A stretch of 64,000 nt of DNA, from NCBI GenBank assembly GCA_016801845.1, contig CM028921.1, forward strand, positions 11,136,775 to 11,200,774. Direction: 5' to 3'. Positions 36,734 to 49,014 of this stretch are shown piece after piece. The notes under the pieces are model-generated. The model made no database searches, was not told where the DNA came from, and saw nothing but the letters and a program-made list of their open reading frames with translations. The first letter of the stretch is position 1; each line of letters starts with the position of its first letter. The position numbers and the translations under genes were made by a program. The DNA comes from Polydactylus sextarius. Its lineage: Eukaryota > Chordata > Actinopteri > Polynemidae.

Positions 36734-36994
36734 GTGACGCAGAGAGGGACAAACGGTCTCCGTGTAGCAGCTGAAATGAGCGCAGCTCTCGAGCGCAGCT
36801 CCATGGAGGAGCGGTGGCTTTGTCTGAACAGGCTCAACACACTTTATGAGCATTTTCAACACACAAACAAAAACAGACACAAACAAGTAGCAGGTTTTCT
36901 CCCTGCAAAAACTTCTATAAATAGACTTCTTGTCAGTGAGTCATATTTTCCTTTCCATGCATATGTGCATGTCTTCCAGTCCTCTAGCTCTTAA
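36734..36994 (+). CDS. Unrecognised short open frame in a GC-richer segment
   Basis: An 86-codon frame; a more natural start is the internal ATG at 36776 (MSAALERSSMEERWLCLNRL). The preceding 250 bases are GC-richer with purine runs (AGGAGG)n and a CATTGG box near 36585. The first 25 residues look protein-like, while the rest is AT-rich and loses that character. No family recognised; it could be a first exon running into an intron, or chance. Confidence 0.12.
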   Translation: MTQRGTNGLRVAAEMSAALERSSMEERWLCLNRLNTLYEHFQHTNKNRHKQVAGFLPAKTSINRLLVSESYFPFHAYVHVFQSSSS

Positions 36995-39137
36995 AAGATC
37001 CTTGACCTCACCTGACCCTTGAGCTCTTTCACCACAAAGGAAGTGATTGTTTTGACCATGACCATGGACAATGCATGTTTGTCATCTCTGGGACGTACAC
37101 CAATATATAGGTATTTGAGGGCATTTTTTTTTAAGGGGAAATGAGTATGTTGTTCTGTGATAAATCCACAAGTCTGACCATTAATTATACTAATGTCTTT
37201 CCTGTTTTTTTCTCAGCTTTGTTCGCAGTACTGGCAGTCTGCTACGGACGATAATGGTGGTTTGAAGTGTGAGGCCAACGTGATCATTTCATAAACAGAA
37301 AAGCAGCATTTGTCATAGCTGCTTTTGACAACTCATGACAACACGTGATGAATAACACATGCTGTGTTGAGTAAGAGAAGCGCAGCAGGGCTGCAGGGAT
37401 GGCCCCAACCGACAGCATGAATCGGCAAAAAAAAAGATCTTCTGGGTCAGCCTGAGGGATAAAAGCCTTAAATGGAGAAACAACCAATAGCACTGACAGA
37501 TCAGATGCAATAATGCCCTAACAAACAAAGGGCCAGGCCAGGACAGGCCACATGAGGTAAGCATTAGGTGCCGCATGCAAAAATCACTTGTGCACTGACA
37601 CATGCGCAGAGAAATATATGCACATAATGATTGCATTCATACACATGTGTGCAGAATACACATGTGCATGTGTTTGAATATGGATAAAGCAGCAACAAAA
37701 CAAAATCCCTGTGATATTTTGATATTTGAATCTGCAGCCAACTGTTTTTCATTTGTACCGGATGGGGTGAGCCGGTGCATCGAGTCCCATGACCGAAAAT
37801 AGACAGTTCATCTGAGTGTGTTATCAAGGCCTGCCCCACATCTTGTTAAGGCACGTCTGCCAGCCTATCGAAGCCAATCACTGCTCTCGGAAGAAAAACA
37901 AACAAGACCCACATACACCCATGTAGAAAAAAAAAAAAAACACTTGGCTGCATGAGAGCTCATCCTTTCAGGCTTGTCCTTAAAAAGCAGGTCACAGGTG
38001 AACTGGGGGGAGTCCCATGCCTTGTTTGTATCACGGTATTTTGGCCTCCTGTCAGTGTCAGGCTGACTTTCTTGCAGAACACAGCATATGGGCCAGCTTT
38101 TGTCAGCAATAATAGGATTAAGTACCAGACATGAGGTGCCAGGGGAGCTCACGTGATCAGTTTACCTGAGATGACCCTTCTGCACATGAACGTGACTCAC
38201 CGTATGGGTGTTGCTGCAGTTTTAATGACTCCTATAATGTTGTAACCCGACCTGCTGTGCACCTTAGACTAAACGAATAGCTCAATGCTTTGCACTGGAG
38301 CTTGTAAAGATGATTATAAGTTGTTTTTTGTCTGTGATACTCAATTTTGTCAAAAGAAAAGAAGTGCAAATTTAATTTCCAACTCCCTAACCCTAACCCT
38401 TGATGTGGGTACACTTTGCAAACTTGTTTCTGCACTAGTATGATGGCAACAAGAATACGTAATGCTTTGTGGTTTTTCGCATGACAGGGCTTTCTAATAA
38501 ATAGTTTTTGATCTTTTGCCTGTGCAAGTGAAGTGCATTAGGTCCTGGAGAGTGAATCGGTTCACATAAGGACCCCATGTTTATTGAAATCATAAATTGC
38601 ATATTAATCAAATTGCACCGTCGTGATTAAAGACAAAGTACATGAAAGTTTTCAAGTAACCATGTATACTGTGCGAACATGAAGACTTTTAAATAGAAAT
38701 TTGTTCTCCAACTTTTGACTTCTACGGGTATGATAATTAATTAATCACAGAGGCATTGCATTGTATGCAGTTTTGTGATGTTTTTTTTATCATCAAGAGA
38801 CAAGAGACCTTGTACTTTTAACCTCAGAAAATAATTATCCCTTGATAAAGAGAAAACAAAACATCACATTTTCAATGCAGGAACTATAAAGAACCTGGGC
38901 TTTGAACTTGGAAAGTAAATGAACTGCTTTTTATATAACAAATACATTATACACACTGTTGGAAGTGGGGTGATAATAAAAACATCTTCAACTCAGCTAA
39001 TGCTAATGCATTTGGACTTGACTTGACCCACTGGCTCCATCAGTTTATTGAGTTCTCTGAGGGGAAAAACCTGATGAACATAACCTACAACTGAAGCATT
39101 AGGTAGAGCTATTAAATGCATTTGTTGCCAAATACTA

Positions 39138-39181
39138 AGAGAGAGAGAGAGAGAGAGAGAGAGAGTGTGTGTGTGTGTGTT
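39138..39181. repeat. Compound (GA)n(GT)n microsatellite
   Basis: About 14 GA units followed directly by about 8 GT units. Confidence 0.95.
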
Positions 39182-39440
39182 TTTCCTACATTGTGGGGAC
39201 TGTGTAAACCTGTTGGGACCTGTCTCCTTTATGGGGACAAAAAGCAGGTCCCCATAATGTAAAAAAAAAAAAAAAAAAATTAAGATGAACATGACTTTAG
39301 GTTTGGTTAAGATTAGGGTCAGGTTTAGATAAAGGTTAGACAAGTAGTACCAACAATTGAGATCTCTAGAGTTTACAGGAAAGTCTCCAGGAAATTAATG
39401 CAAGTCAATGAGTAGTAGTCATGAAAACACAACTGTGTGT

Positions 39441-39475
<35 letters not shown>
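39166..39475. repeat. Diverged teleost repeat between two (GT)n tracts
   Basis: The phrases 'acattgtggggactgtg', 'aggtccccataatgt' and 'gattagggtcaggtttag' followed by a (GT)n tract are typical of a widespread fish dispersed repeat containing GGGGACC-type boxes. The two GGGGAC/GTCCCC blocks are in inverted orientation. A related weaker fragment seems to lie near 40.78-40.97 kb. Confidence 0.45.
39434..39474. repeat. (GT)n microsatellite
   Basis: About 20 GT units at the end of a diverged dispersed repeat. Confidence 0.95.
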
Positions 39476-39477
<2 letters not shown>

Positions 39478-40350
39478 AAGCTTTATGAGTACAACACAGT
39501 GTGTGCTATGTTTTCACATATCCATGTCAGCGTTAATATTTTCAAGAATAATAAGAAAAATAACAAGTTATCTGAGCAGAGGGACCTGGAATTTTCCTTT
39601 TCATATAGTTTCCAAGTTTCTGTGAGATTTTGTTGGTGTCTTCCCACGGAAAATACATTCATTAACACGGGAGACGGAGAAGTGGCTGACGGGATCATTT
39701 CACCACCTACTTGTCCAACTTATGTTGCTGTCACTTGGTCATTTGACGAATGGCTCAAATAACTTTAACACTGTCAAAATGAAGTCATAGATCCCTATCA
39801 TATTATTTACTGAGAGACCCAGCATTTACAGTTTAATAGTCTCTTGCCATTAGACTGTTATTAGTGACACACTGTGTAGTTTCCAACATTAGCCTGAGCA
39901 ATGTTAAAGTGCTGAGAAGTGGATCCACAACATATTGTGTTCCTCTGCAAACACGGCTGTTCATTCAATACAGACCCAGTTTCACTTTAACATGCAAGCC
40001 CCCAGAACTTGAGATGCCTGATGAAAGATAAATTATTAAAATGGAAATGTTTTAGGAGTTCTGGGTACTGCCGAATTTTAAGAAAATAGTCTCCCAGGGG
40101 AAATTGCAAGCCAGTATTTCCAGAGAGTGTTAAGATATTATCAAATATAAGCCTGGGCTGATAACATGTATGGATTATAGTTTTACTGGTTGATCAAGTG
40201 GTAAAATAGCACTCTATTTTGATATTTGCATCTCACTTTTATAATTAGCTCCAAATTGGCTAGAAATGCATTAGATGTGATTCTAGTTGTATGCTTTTAA
40301 GTGTGAATGCATTAATTGTATATTCAAAGAGCTGAAGGTGCTGTACTTGA

Positions 40351-40352
<2 letters not shown>

Positions 40353-40415
<63 letters not shown>
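40353..40415. repeat. (GT)n microsatellite
   Basis: About 30 GT units, the longest GT tract in the window. Confidence 0.95.
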
Positions 40416-40416
<1 letters not shown>

Positions 40417-41097
40417 CAGAGATCGTGTTTCATCCAGTCACTGAGCTGTATCTCAAAGCTCCACGTTGAGCTTTTCAAAAACATCTTTCAGTCAAAGTAA
40501 TTAACAGGTTTCCTCTTTTGTAATTTGAGACAGACCTTCTGAAATTTCAGTTGTTCAAACTGTAAATGAACCACAACTGTGAGGAACACAGCACTGATGA
40601 ACATAAAAAACACAACCATTATAATACTTTACCTCAGACAGTTGAAGGTAGCTGCTGCTGCAGAGTAACATCAGCTATATTGGCATAGATTGTCGGCTTG
40701 CTTATGTCTTTCCCATATGTTATTTCCATTTATTCTTGATTACCAGCCGCGACAGCAGATCTGGTATCGTTTTCATCTTGTGAGCCTGTGTGTATGTGTG
40801 TGTCATTATGGCAAAATGTGGTTCTGGAAACAAGTACTGTAGTTTTGTGGTTGTGAGTACTTTGGCAGGTGTTTATATGTCTGTGGACAAATGTCATCAC
40901 AAGGATATGTAACATACAGTCACGAAACTTACAGGTATGTCAGTTTTACAGATGTGTGTGGTCGAGACATGAGTACTCATGTAATAGTGTAACTTTACTC
41001 TAACCTTTTTGGCAAATGGCAAAACTTTTTTTAGTTTTCACTTTGTTGTAGATTTAATTTGGAACTGGATTACTCACAAAAACTCAAATTGAAAAGA

Positions 41098-41160
41098 TCC
41101 ATCCATCATTTATCTATACCAGTTATTCTTGGGGGGAGCTGAAGTGAATCAAAACTGTCT
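41098..41160 (+). repeat. Short fragment of teleost 'ccatccat...' repeat
   Basis: The text 'ccatccatcatttatctat' followed by 'tcttggggggagctg' matches the start of a very common fish repeat that usually begins CCATCCATC and continues through a CTGGAGC box. It lies just upstream of the Tc1 relic. Confidence 0.4.
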
Positions 41161-41280
41161 GTATGATTGCAAATTTAGAAATTTATTGAATGAAAAACTC
41201 TTTTCAAAGCCTTTGCTGTGGTCAGATATCATAGCAAAAATGTCTGCTGTGGTAACTGAGTTAATCCTCCATGAGGTATG

Positions 41281-42275
41281 TTTAGAACTTCAATAGAGTC
41301 CACCTGCAGGAAACACAATTGACTGTACATAGTTTACAAAGGCACACACCTGTGTATTTAAGCTCCTACAGTTCACACTACATGTCAGGACAAAACTAAG
41401 CCATGAAATCGAAAAAAAAAAAAAACTCTTTGTCGACAGCCGCTGATGAGTACAAAACCATTTATAAAGCTTTGAGTGTTACCAGGAGCACAGTGGCCCC
41501 AATAATTGTGAAATAAGAGTTTGAAAATACTGGGACTTTTCCTGGAGTTGGCTGTCTGGCCAAACTGAGTAACATGGTAAGGGGCCAACAGTCAGAGTTG
41601 AGAGAACCGTCTCGAAAGATGACCACCTCAGCAGTACATCAATCATCAGTCCTTCATGGCAGAGTGACTAGATGGAAGTCACTTTGAAGAAAAGCAACAT
41701 GACAGCCTGCTTGGAGTTTGCCAAACAAGCATTTAAAAGACTTTGAGAGCATAAGGAAAGCTTTTCTGCTCAAATAAGAACTCTAAACACTACATCTGAT
41801 GAACAACAGGCACTCATCACCTGGCTATTATCATCACTATGGTGAAGTATGGTGATGGCAGCTTCGTGACATGGTGGAGCTTCAAGCAACATGGACAAGG
41901 AGACTGATTAGAACTGAGGACAAGTCCATCGAAAAACAGAAACCTGCTCCAGAGTCCACGTAACCTTTCGGCACAACAATAACTTATAATAACAGCACAC
42001 AGCCAAGATAATGCTGGGGTGGCTTTGCAAAAAACCTCCAATTGTCCTTTAGTGGCCTAATAAAAAGCTCAGACTTAAACCAGAACATCTGTAGAGAGAC
42101 CTGAAGATGGCAGTGCACAGATGCTTCCAGTCTGAGGAGCTTGAGAGGATCTGCCACAGAGAATGAGATAAGCTGTGCAAATCCAGGTGTGCAAAGCTTA
42201 TAGAGACTTACCCAGGAAGACTCAAAGCTCTAACTGCTGCCAAAGAGACCTCAACAAAGCACAGGTAAATGAGGG
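41281..42275 (+). mobile_element. Decayed Tc1-like (Tc1/mariner) DNA transposon
   Basis: The plus strand follows the fish Tc1 pattern end to end. There is a 5' leader with 'ggcacacacctgt', then an ATG near 41403 after 'aagccatgaa'. The HTH-like text comes next, then 'cttggagtttgccaaa', 'tggtgatggcagcttc', 'aacctgctccagag', 'cacacagccaagat', 'gtagagagacctgaag', 'gagcttgagagg' and 'ctgctgccaaagagacctcaac' near the end. The order matches the transposase open frame of fish Tc1 elements. Terminal inverted repeats were not located. Confidence 0.85.
41403..42268 (+). pseudogene. Tc1-like transposase pseudogene
   Basis: Remnant of a cut-and-paste DNA transposase. It starts MKSK followed by a poly-lysine-like A run, then has an HTH-like stretch containing YKALSVTRSTVAPIIVK, and hits a stop near 41511. 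Part of the N-terminal DNA-binding region is deleted relative to the usual family layout, and further stops and frameshifts break the DDE catalytic half. The family protein is about 340 residues; no intact frame longer than a few dozen codons remains. It is not functional. Confidence 0.8.
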
Positions 42276-45200
42276 ATTTTGCTTTTTATCAATGACTTAT
42301 TGAGAGTGGGCTGATGAGCAAAAATGACAATTGAATCCATTTTCAAATTAAATATACAACACAATGCTTTATTTTTCCTGACTTTTCCAATTCTATTTAT
42401 TTATTTAGCAACTAGAATAAAATATTCTTTCCACATAAACTGTCAATCATCATACAACCAGTAGTTCGGCATCCAAATTTAGTCCAATATAAAACAGTAG
42501 ATCTTGGTAACTGCCAGATCAAGTACTGCCCAGTTTTATTAAATTACTACTAAACAAGTTAAAGTTCTATAGTCATTCCAATCCTTTAATTTAAAGTTCC
42601 AACCAGAACAATGACACAGTGTAGATACAACTGATTCAATTACACAGAGTGAAGGAAACAGTGTAAAAATGTAAGAATTAAGCTTTAACTGTTGACGGAA
42701 AAAGTATGTGTTTTAATATGGTTTGTATCTTTTATTCAAAGTACAAATGTTTTGTTGTGGGTTTGTTTTTCTTTTTCAGGGAGAAAGAAATTGATTGACA
42801 AGAAATGTTAGATTTAACGCAAACCTATTCTTCTAAGTTTGAATATCATTACTTGTGACACCATCTCAAGCTCATTTCCTCTGTCAATCAGTGATACGGT
42901 GCATTATTGTGCATTGTACAGTGCATTATATACACTGGTGTGATGTTTATGAAGAAGCCGTGGGAAAGGTAGTGGCAGGTCCAACCGACACATCACCGTG
43001 AAGTGAACTAATTGAAGATTATGGTGGGGAGTATGCCGTGCCTCTGCCAGCAGATAATCCCTCATCAGCTGCCGTCTGGACTCAGAATGAGGAGTACATT
43101 TCATGGAGGGACTCCCCCCATGGAGCTGCAGAAACTGAGAGGCAGCCCTGTTTAATTACTGGCCTCACTAACAGCACTCTGGGCTGGTAGAGCACACAGA
43201 CTGGGGCCTGACATCGGACTGAGGTTCTGGGAGTCTTATAAGGGTGGGGGGAAGGTGGGGTGGGTGGGGGAATGCCTCACCCCCTTCTTCACCCCAACTG
43301 TGGAAAACAGGAACAATGAGATTTTGTTTAGACTGAAGGCTGTGCAGCTTTTGCCTCAGTTGCCATTGTCTCCCAGGCTTTTTCTTTAAGCCCTTGCAGG
43401 TTACAAATCCAGACGCATATTGAGTCATTCATGCATCTGTCAATGACAGGGTGAAACCCACGTAGGGACTCCTGCTGGGAATTTAATGAACATGTTTTCC
43501 TAAGGAGGCAGCCCTGAAAGTTAACAGACTAGCACAAGGGAGAATGTGAGAAAGTTAGGGACGGCCAAGAGTTTGAGGTCCGCTGCCAGTTCTGGTTTAC
43601 AGACTTGTTTGATTTCATGCAGCATTTTAAGGGGATGTATTGTCTGTGAGGTTGGTGGTCTGGGCACTGAAATAAAACTGACATCAAACATTACCTTGAT
43701 GTCATTCACTTCCAACACACAAAGCTCGATTTACTGAATGATGCAAAAAAAAACTTTAGTCACATTTTCTCAAATCCAAAGCAAATGAAGGCCTCCACAA
43801 CAAATTTGGAGTATAGAAAGTAAAAATGAGGTCCAAATACCAGCGAGAATGGCCTCTTTGTGCAAAGTGGACTTATTCAGTGGGTGGAGGGTGAGTGTGG
43901 AGAACTTCAGCAAAGCATTCTGTTTACAAATAAGCATGGCTTAGTGTGCAAAGAGCCTCCAGACAGTCTTAGGTCAAGGAGCAGTGAAGCAAAACATCTC
44001 AGCAAAGTCACAGGCGACCTCATCGCTTTGCCTCATGGCTGGAATTCACATGCTTATGGATGATGGTAAAACTCCATTGAATTGAGGAGAGAAGGCAATG
44101 AGACAAGTGAGTCGTAATCCTTAATCTAAATATCAAGTGGTTTTTGCATTTGCAAACATGTTGTGTCTGGACTTTTGATCGAGCAGCATGAGAGATTCAT
44201 TGTGTGGAGTATAAGTATAGAGTAAAGATGTGTGCATTCAGGGTCTGTCGCACGATTGTTGGAGTGACTTTGGGGGCAAAAATGGGGGGAAAAATGTAGC
44301 TTTGTGACTCAAACAAACTCAAACTCAAAGCAAATCTTTGTGGACGAAGAAAAATTTGACATTCAAATAAATACATGGAGGTAAATCATTTTTATTGTAG
44401 AAACTGGAGGAAAACTATGTCAAAACCTGTCAAATCAGTTTAAATACACGATGATAAATTGCACAAATTATATTTTTATAATTTATTTGCGCAAGTTCTA
44501 ACCAAAACAATGGAGTGCACATTCTTTGAGCACTCAGATGGATCAGAACAAACACATGAGGTTCTCCCTTGTGGAAACACAAAACCATCTCATGCCTTCG
44601 AGTCCCGTAAAGTATGGCCTTTTTTTTCCTCCCTCAGAAAATTCCCTCGCGATGCAGCTCGAAATGTCTGCTCTGACGTACATGTCGCTGACAATCATGT
44701 CTGTTGATGACACCAAATTCAAAGACGGGTCTGAATTCAGTGCAAACGCTGCGATCCAGCAGGCCAGTGTGTAATTTATCCATGTATTGACGCTGAGCAG
44801 AAGTCTCCCCTCGACCGTTTAACATCAAGTCGACAGAAGTGATTTGATTTAACGAGAGGAATCATAGTTGTGTCTTTGTCCTTGAGTCTGCATCTGGAGC
44901 TGCCAGACGTGGTGGGCGTCGAGGGCAAAACTTCTGTGGTGCTTCCAGAGACGCTCTGTGCCGAGGCCTGTGTGAGTGCCCCACACATACACAGACCATC
45001 AGCAGCCCTGACAGTCTCACCACATCACGATCTGTTCTGAGAGACCGATTAAGTCCTTAACTTTAAAAATCACCCTTAAATGCATTGTGTTTTTAAAAGC
45101 CACTCTCTGTGAGGTACATTGAATTGCAAAAACACAAATTTTGTCAAGTATTTGCAGGTGCCAGGCTGCAATTATATGTGTATGACAGAGGAAAAGCTAC

Positions 45201-46999
45201 CAATTAGATCTGATACCACACAGGTCATTTTTAGATAATATCACAACTAGATGGTGTGATTTTTTTAATTATTCACGTATAAATAATTTGTTTGTTTGCC
45301 CTTTGAACAAGTTGAAAAAAAAAAAACAGTTTTCACACAATTAAGCAGCTGGACTTGTTCACTTGTTCACTGAGTTTTAGTTCATGGTTTTTAATAACTA
45401 AAAACAACTTTAAACACGAGTGAAAAGCTGCTTTTTTTCCTACTGATTCTCATGAGCAACTGTGCCATAACCGTCATGCAGTGTAAGAGCAAAAACAGAC
45501 CAGAGTGCAGCGCAGTCACAAGACATGCTGCGTTTTGTGTAAACGACAGGCACACCCCTCTGTTCATAACAACTTGGCACTAATACGCCCAGTATTCCTG
45601 ACCTTCAATGAGAGCAACAAGTTCATACCCATTATCCAGGAAATGAGAGAAAATCCTCACACACAAAGAAAAGAAATAAACATTGATGCTTAAGACGATC
45701 ATTTCAGCCACTTTCTTTAAAACTGTGCAAAGAACTGAGGGATTACACCACAACCCAGGAGCTGAACCATTTTTCCCAGAGTGTTAAAACAGAATTGACC
45801 ATAATATTGTGAAAAGGCAGGAAGCAGTCAGAAATCCCTGACATTTTATGTCATTTCCTTTGGCACCAGCTCACAGTGCCTAACTCTTGCCCTGAGATTG
45901 CTGCTCTGTGAACCCGATCACCCCCGCCCAGTAATCCTCGCTCTCTTTAACTGTGGCGATTCTGTCACATGAACCGCAGAGCCTGAAAGCTGTGCACGCA
46001 CAGTCTGGAGAGGACACGTCACAAACGACGGTCACACTCATGCACGGGCTAATCTCATTACCCTTGTCTCTATGCAGCGCGGGGTCAATGGGGTTGCCTG
46101 TGTTGCCGCCGTGCAACCAAGGGGGAGGTGAGGGATCAAAATGATCATGAATTTTTCGTTGAGGCTTCACAGAAACATGAGTCACCTCGGCGTGAGAGGT
46201 GGATTGTATTAATAGCAGCTATCAAGAGAGACTGAGTGGCCTGGCTACGGAGCAAAAACACGTTGCCGGGTAGAAGTTGTTTGTGCGATCTGGGATGAAA
46301 AGTCAGCGCAGCCTGTGTGTTTACTGTCTGTCAAGTCTGGTATTTTTGAACAGTTTGTGCAACAGGTGCAACTTAAAGTAAGATACAGTGAAAGTTATTC
46401 TGAGTGATAGCTCAAGTCGCCATTAAAACATCCCCGAGGTCACTCAGCGCCTGAAGGACTGCAGAGTGAGAAGCTTGACTGCTCAAGTGCACTATGCACC
46501 GAGGACACACGGTGCTTGACTGCAAAACAAATGTCACAGTGTTTATATGAGAAACTTTTACAAAATGTATTTTACGTAGCTGTTAATGCAACTGGTCACA
46601 TTTTGCATAGATAACCTTTACTCTGATTGTTCAATTATAGTAATTATAAAGAGGAACATTTTCCTTTTTCTTACACTTGTCCATATTTTACCATTTGGTA
46701 AAGGTCAAATTTTGCATTGATGTTGACAAGTGCAGTGGTTAATCAGGTGATTTTAGCATCATCCAAAACTTTTCTTTGACTATTTTCTGATTCTTATTCA
46801 CTGTGTGTATCACAGCAAACATCTTCCATCATGTTTTATATAAATAAACTACATTTCCAGTTGCCTTTGCTAAATATGGAGGTAAATGAACCAAGAACTC
46901 CTACAAAACTGCACCACCCATGATGCATTGCAGGTCCAAACTTCCTCAGTACACCAGATATGTGGTATTGATCAGTCTTGCATCAGACAAAAACTCTCC
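42276..46999. other. Intergenic stretch, no gene recognised
   Basis: Unique AT-rich sequence. A GC-richer patch at 43.19-43.30 kb has G-rich runs, and another at 45.88-46.19 kb has an open minus frame without recognisable features. No mobile element or exon could be supported. Confidence 0.5.
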
Positions 47000-47754
47000 A
47001 GCCACAATTCGGACTAATCGTGACTCAATAAAACCAAACCTCATTGTTCTAGCAGCAGCGGCTGCAGCCACATGCGCACTAGGGACGGAATCCCAATAAG
47101 AAACAAACAACATGAGGCCAAATAAATATTTTTTGCCACCATCACCATCACCACCGCCACCACCACTTCCTATAAACGTTACCAACCCAAACGCTCGCTT
47201 GGCTGTGATAATAAGTTGCAGTCCAGCCTTTTTTAAAGCGCAGCGGGGTGAGTCAGACTTCGCCGCGCACAGATATTGGGGACACGCAGTTTTTCCTGCC
47301 TGCGCAGCGGATGAAACCAGATGAAAAGCTTTCGCTTGGGTGTGTGTGCGTGCGTGCGTGCGTATGTGTGCGCGCGCTTGTGTGTATGTGCGTAATCCTG
47401 TCCTCACGACAAGTCGTCAGACCACCTCGTAGATTATAACCCAGCGGAGGATCACTTTCTAGGCCAATTGAATTAAAAACGAAGCGAGAAGCAGGCAGCC
47501 TGGCGACACGCACGCTTCTTCTCGTGACTCCTCGTTCGTGACATTTTTCCTAAGGCACAAAAACAGCAAAATAAAAGAATAACCTAAGCAAACAAACAAA
47601 CAAGGCAGCAGCTGCTACCGCGGAGCAGACAGGATACTCGCCTGTTCCTCTCATCAATATGCGCTTTTTCTTTTTCTCGCTCGTTCCACTGAGGACGCAC
47701 AAGGAGGAGACTTTTCAGCTGATAAGCAACAAGCACATGGTGCGTTGTTATGGT
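47000..47754 (+). promoter_or_regulatory. CpG-rich segment ending in a splice donor (candidate promoter and first exon)
   Basis: CpG is dense at 47.19-47.65 kb compared with flanks, including GCGCGCGC and a (GTGC)-type tract at 47.34-47.37 kb. A TATAAA lies at 47171-47176. On the plus strand the segment ends with GTTATG|GTGAGT near 47754/47755. The only short frame near the donor, from ATG 47659, starts MRFFFFSLVPL. Spliced to the 53.5 kb candidate it would stop at once, so a non-coding first exon is more likely. Confidence 0.3.
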
Positions 47755-47972
47755 GAGTCCACTGCAACTTTTTACTTAGTCCTGTCACATGTATTCGACT
47801 TATTCTGACATTTTTATAAAAACAGAAGCTACTGTTCGTGTTCAAAAACACATTATATTAATATAGTAGCATTTATTGTGCGCCATTTACGCTTGTTTTG
47901 TGTTAAATGTGGTGTTGAAAAACCAACACAACTCTCTGAAATGTGTGAGATAAACCTACATTTTAATTGTAG

Positions 47973-47975
<3 letters not shown>

Positions 47976-48058
<83 letters not shown>
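47976..48058. repeat. Long (AT)n tract, self-complementary
   Basis: About 40 AT units with one AAATA interruption near the middle; the whole tract is palindromic. Confidence 0.95.
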
Positions 48059-48060
<2 letters not shown>

Positions 48061-48945
48061 AATTGTGGTGAGTTGTTTATTCCTGTTGTGGTTCTTCTTT
48101 TTTATTATTTCCTGTATTCGTGCAGAGTGGCCTCTTGTTTGTTGGTTGGTGTCATGTGACTGCAGGGTTCATTGTCATGAAAATGAAAACAAACATGTTT
48201 GTTTGTTATATATTGAAGAGGGACATTGCACATTAATTAACTGTAGCACTTGTGGTCCATAGTGTTGACAGTGTGCCAGATTTAGTCTCACAGACTGATT
48301 TTCAAACAGTAAAACCTTAAAAACATAAAGAAAACAACTTTAGTTTGACGTGAGAGCAAAACCATGACAAGAACCTACAGCAGAGAGGATTTAAATCCAC
48401 AGATAATAGTGCAAATTTTAATGTGACAGTGGAAAACTAATATTGAGTTAAATTTCATTGTTGAGAAAATGTTCAAATGTTCTTTGCAGCTTTAAAAGTT
48501 TGTGCAAAGAATCTTCAGAAATATGCACAAATATAATTCACTGAATTTAAATGAAAATATAAAAGATAGATGACAAGTTGGCAACATAACATTTTAAGCA
48601 CAGAATAAACTTGTACACTTAGTCATGTGCCAGTTATTGAAGAAAATCAAATAAAACTCCAGCTTATTCTTAGATGTCTTTTTCTTTCTTTCTTTCTTTC
48701 TTTTTTTTTAAAACTACAATCAGTCCAAATAAGGACCTGTTGCTGATGCCTGGGCACAACAAACCCGCACAGCTTTTTACAATGTGGAATTCGGACACAA
48801 ACAGGAAGTGTGTCATTTCACCATGACATCTTTTTATATCAGGTGATTTCAAATGAAATTCTGTGTTCAGAAGTTGAATAAACTTCACTTTTATGGCCAT
48901 TTCCACCACAGTGTGCGCATTTTAAATTAGTCACAAGTTTGTTAG

Positions 48946-48946
<1 letters not shown>

Positions 48947-49007
<61 letters not shown>

Positions 49008-49014
49008 GTATATA
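48947..49014. repeat. Compound (CA)n(TA)n microsatellite
   Basis: About 20 CA units followed by about 12 TA units. Confidence 0.95.

Larger units (their letters stand above)
30460..41100. other. Intergenic stretch, no gene recognised
   Basis: AT-rich unique sequence with (CT)n at 34.38-34.42 kb, (GA)n/(GT)n at 39.14-39.18 kb and two long (GT)n tracts. Isolated signals are a possible 50-nt exon at 31210-31259 ending CTCAG|GTGAGT, a minus-strand exon-like segment at 34114-34231 and a GC-richer open frame at 36734-36994. An AGGTCAAAGGTTC motif lies at 32190-32202. Nothing else could be assigned. Confidence 0.5.

Noticed and set aside
38382..38400. Telomere-like CCCTAACCCT
   Set aside because: Only two to three units, too short for an interstitial telomere array.
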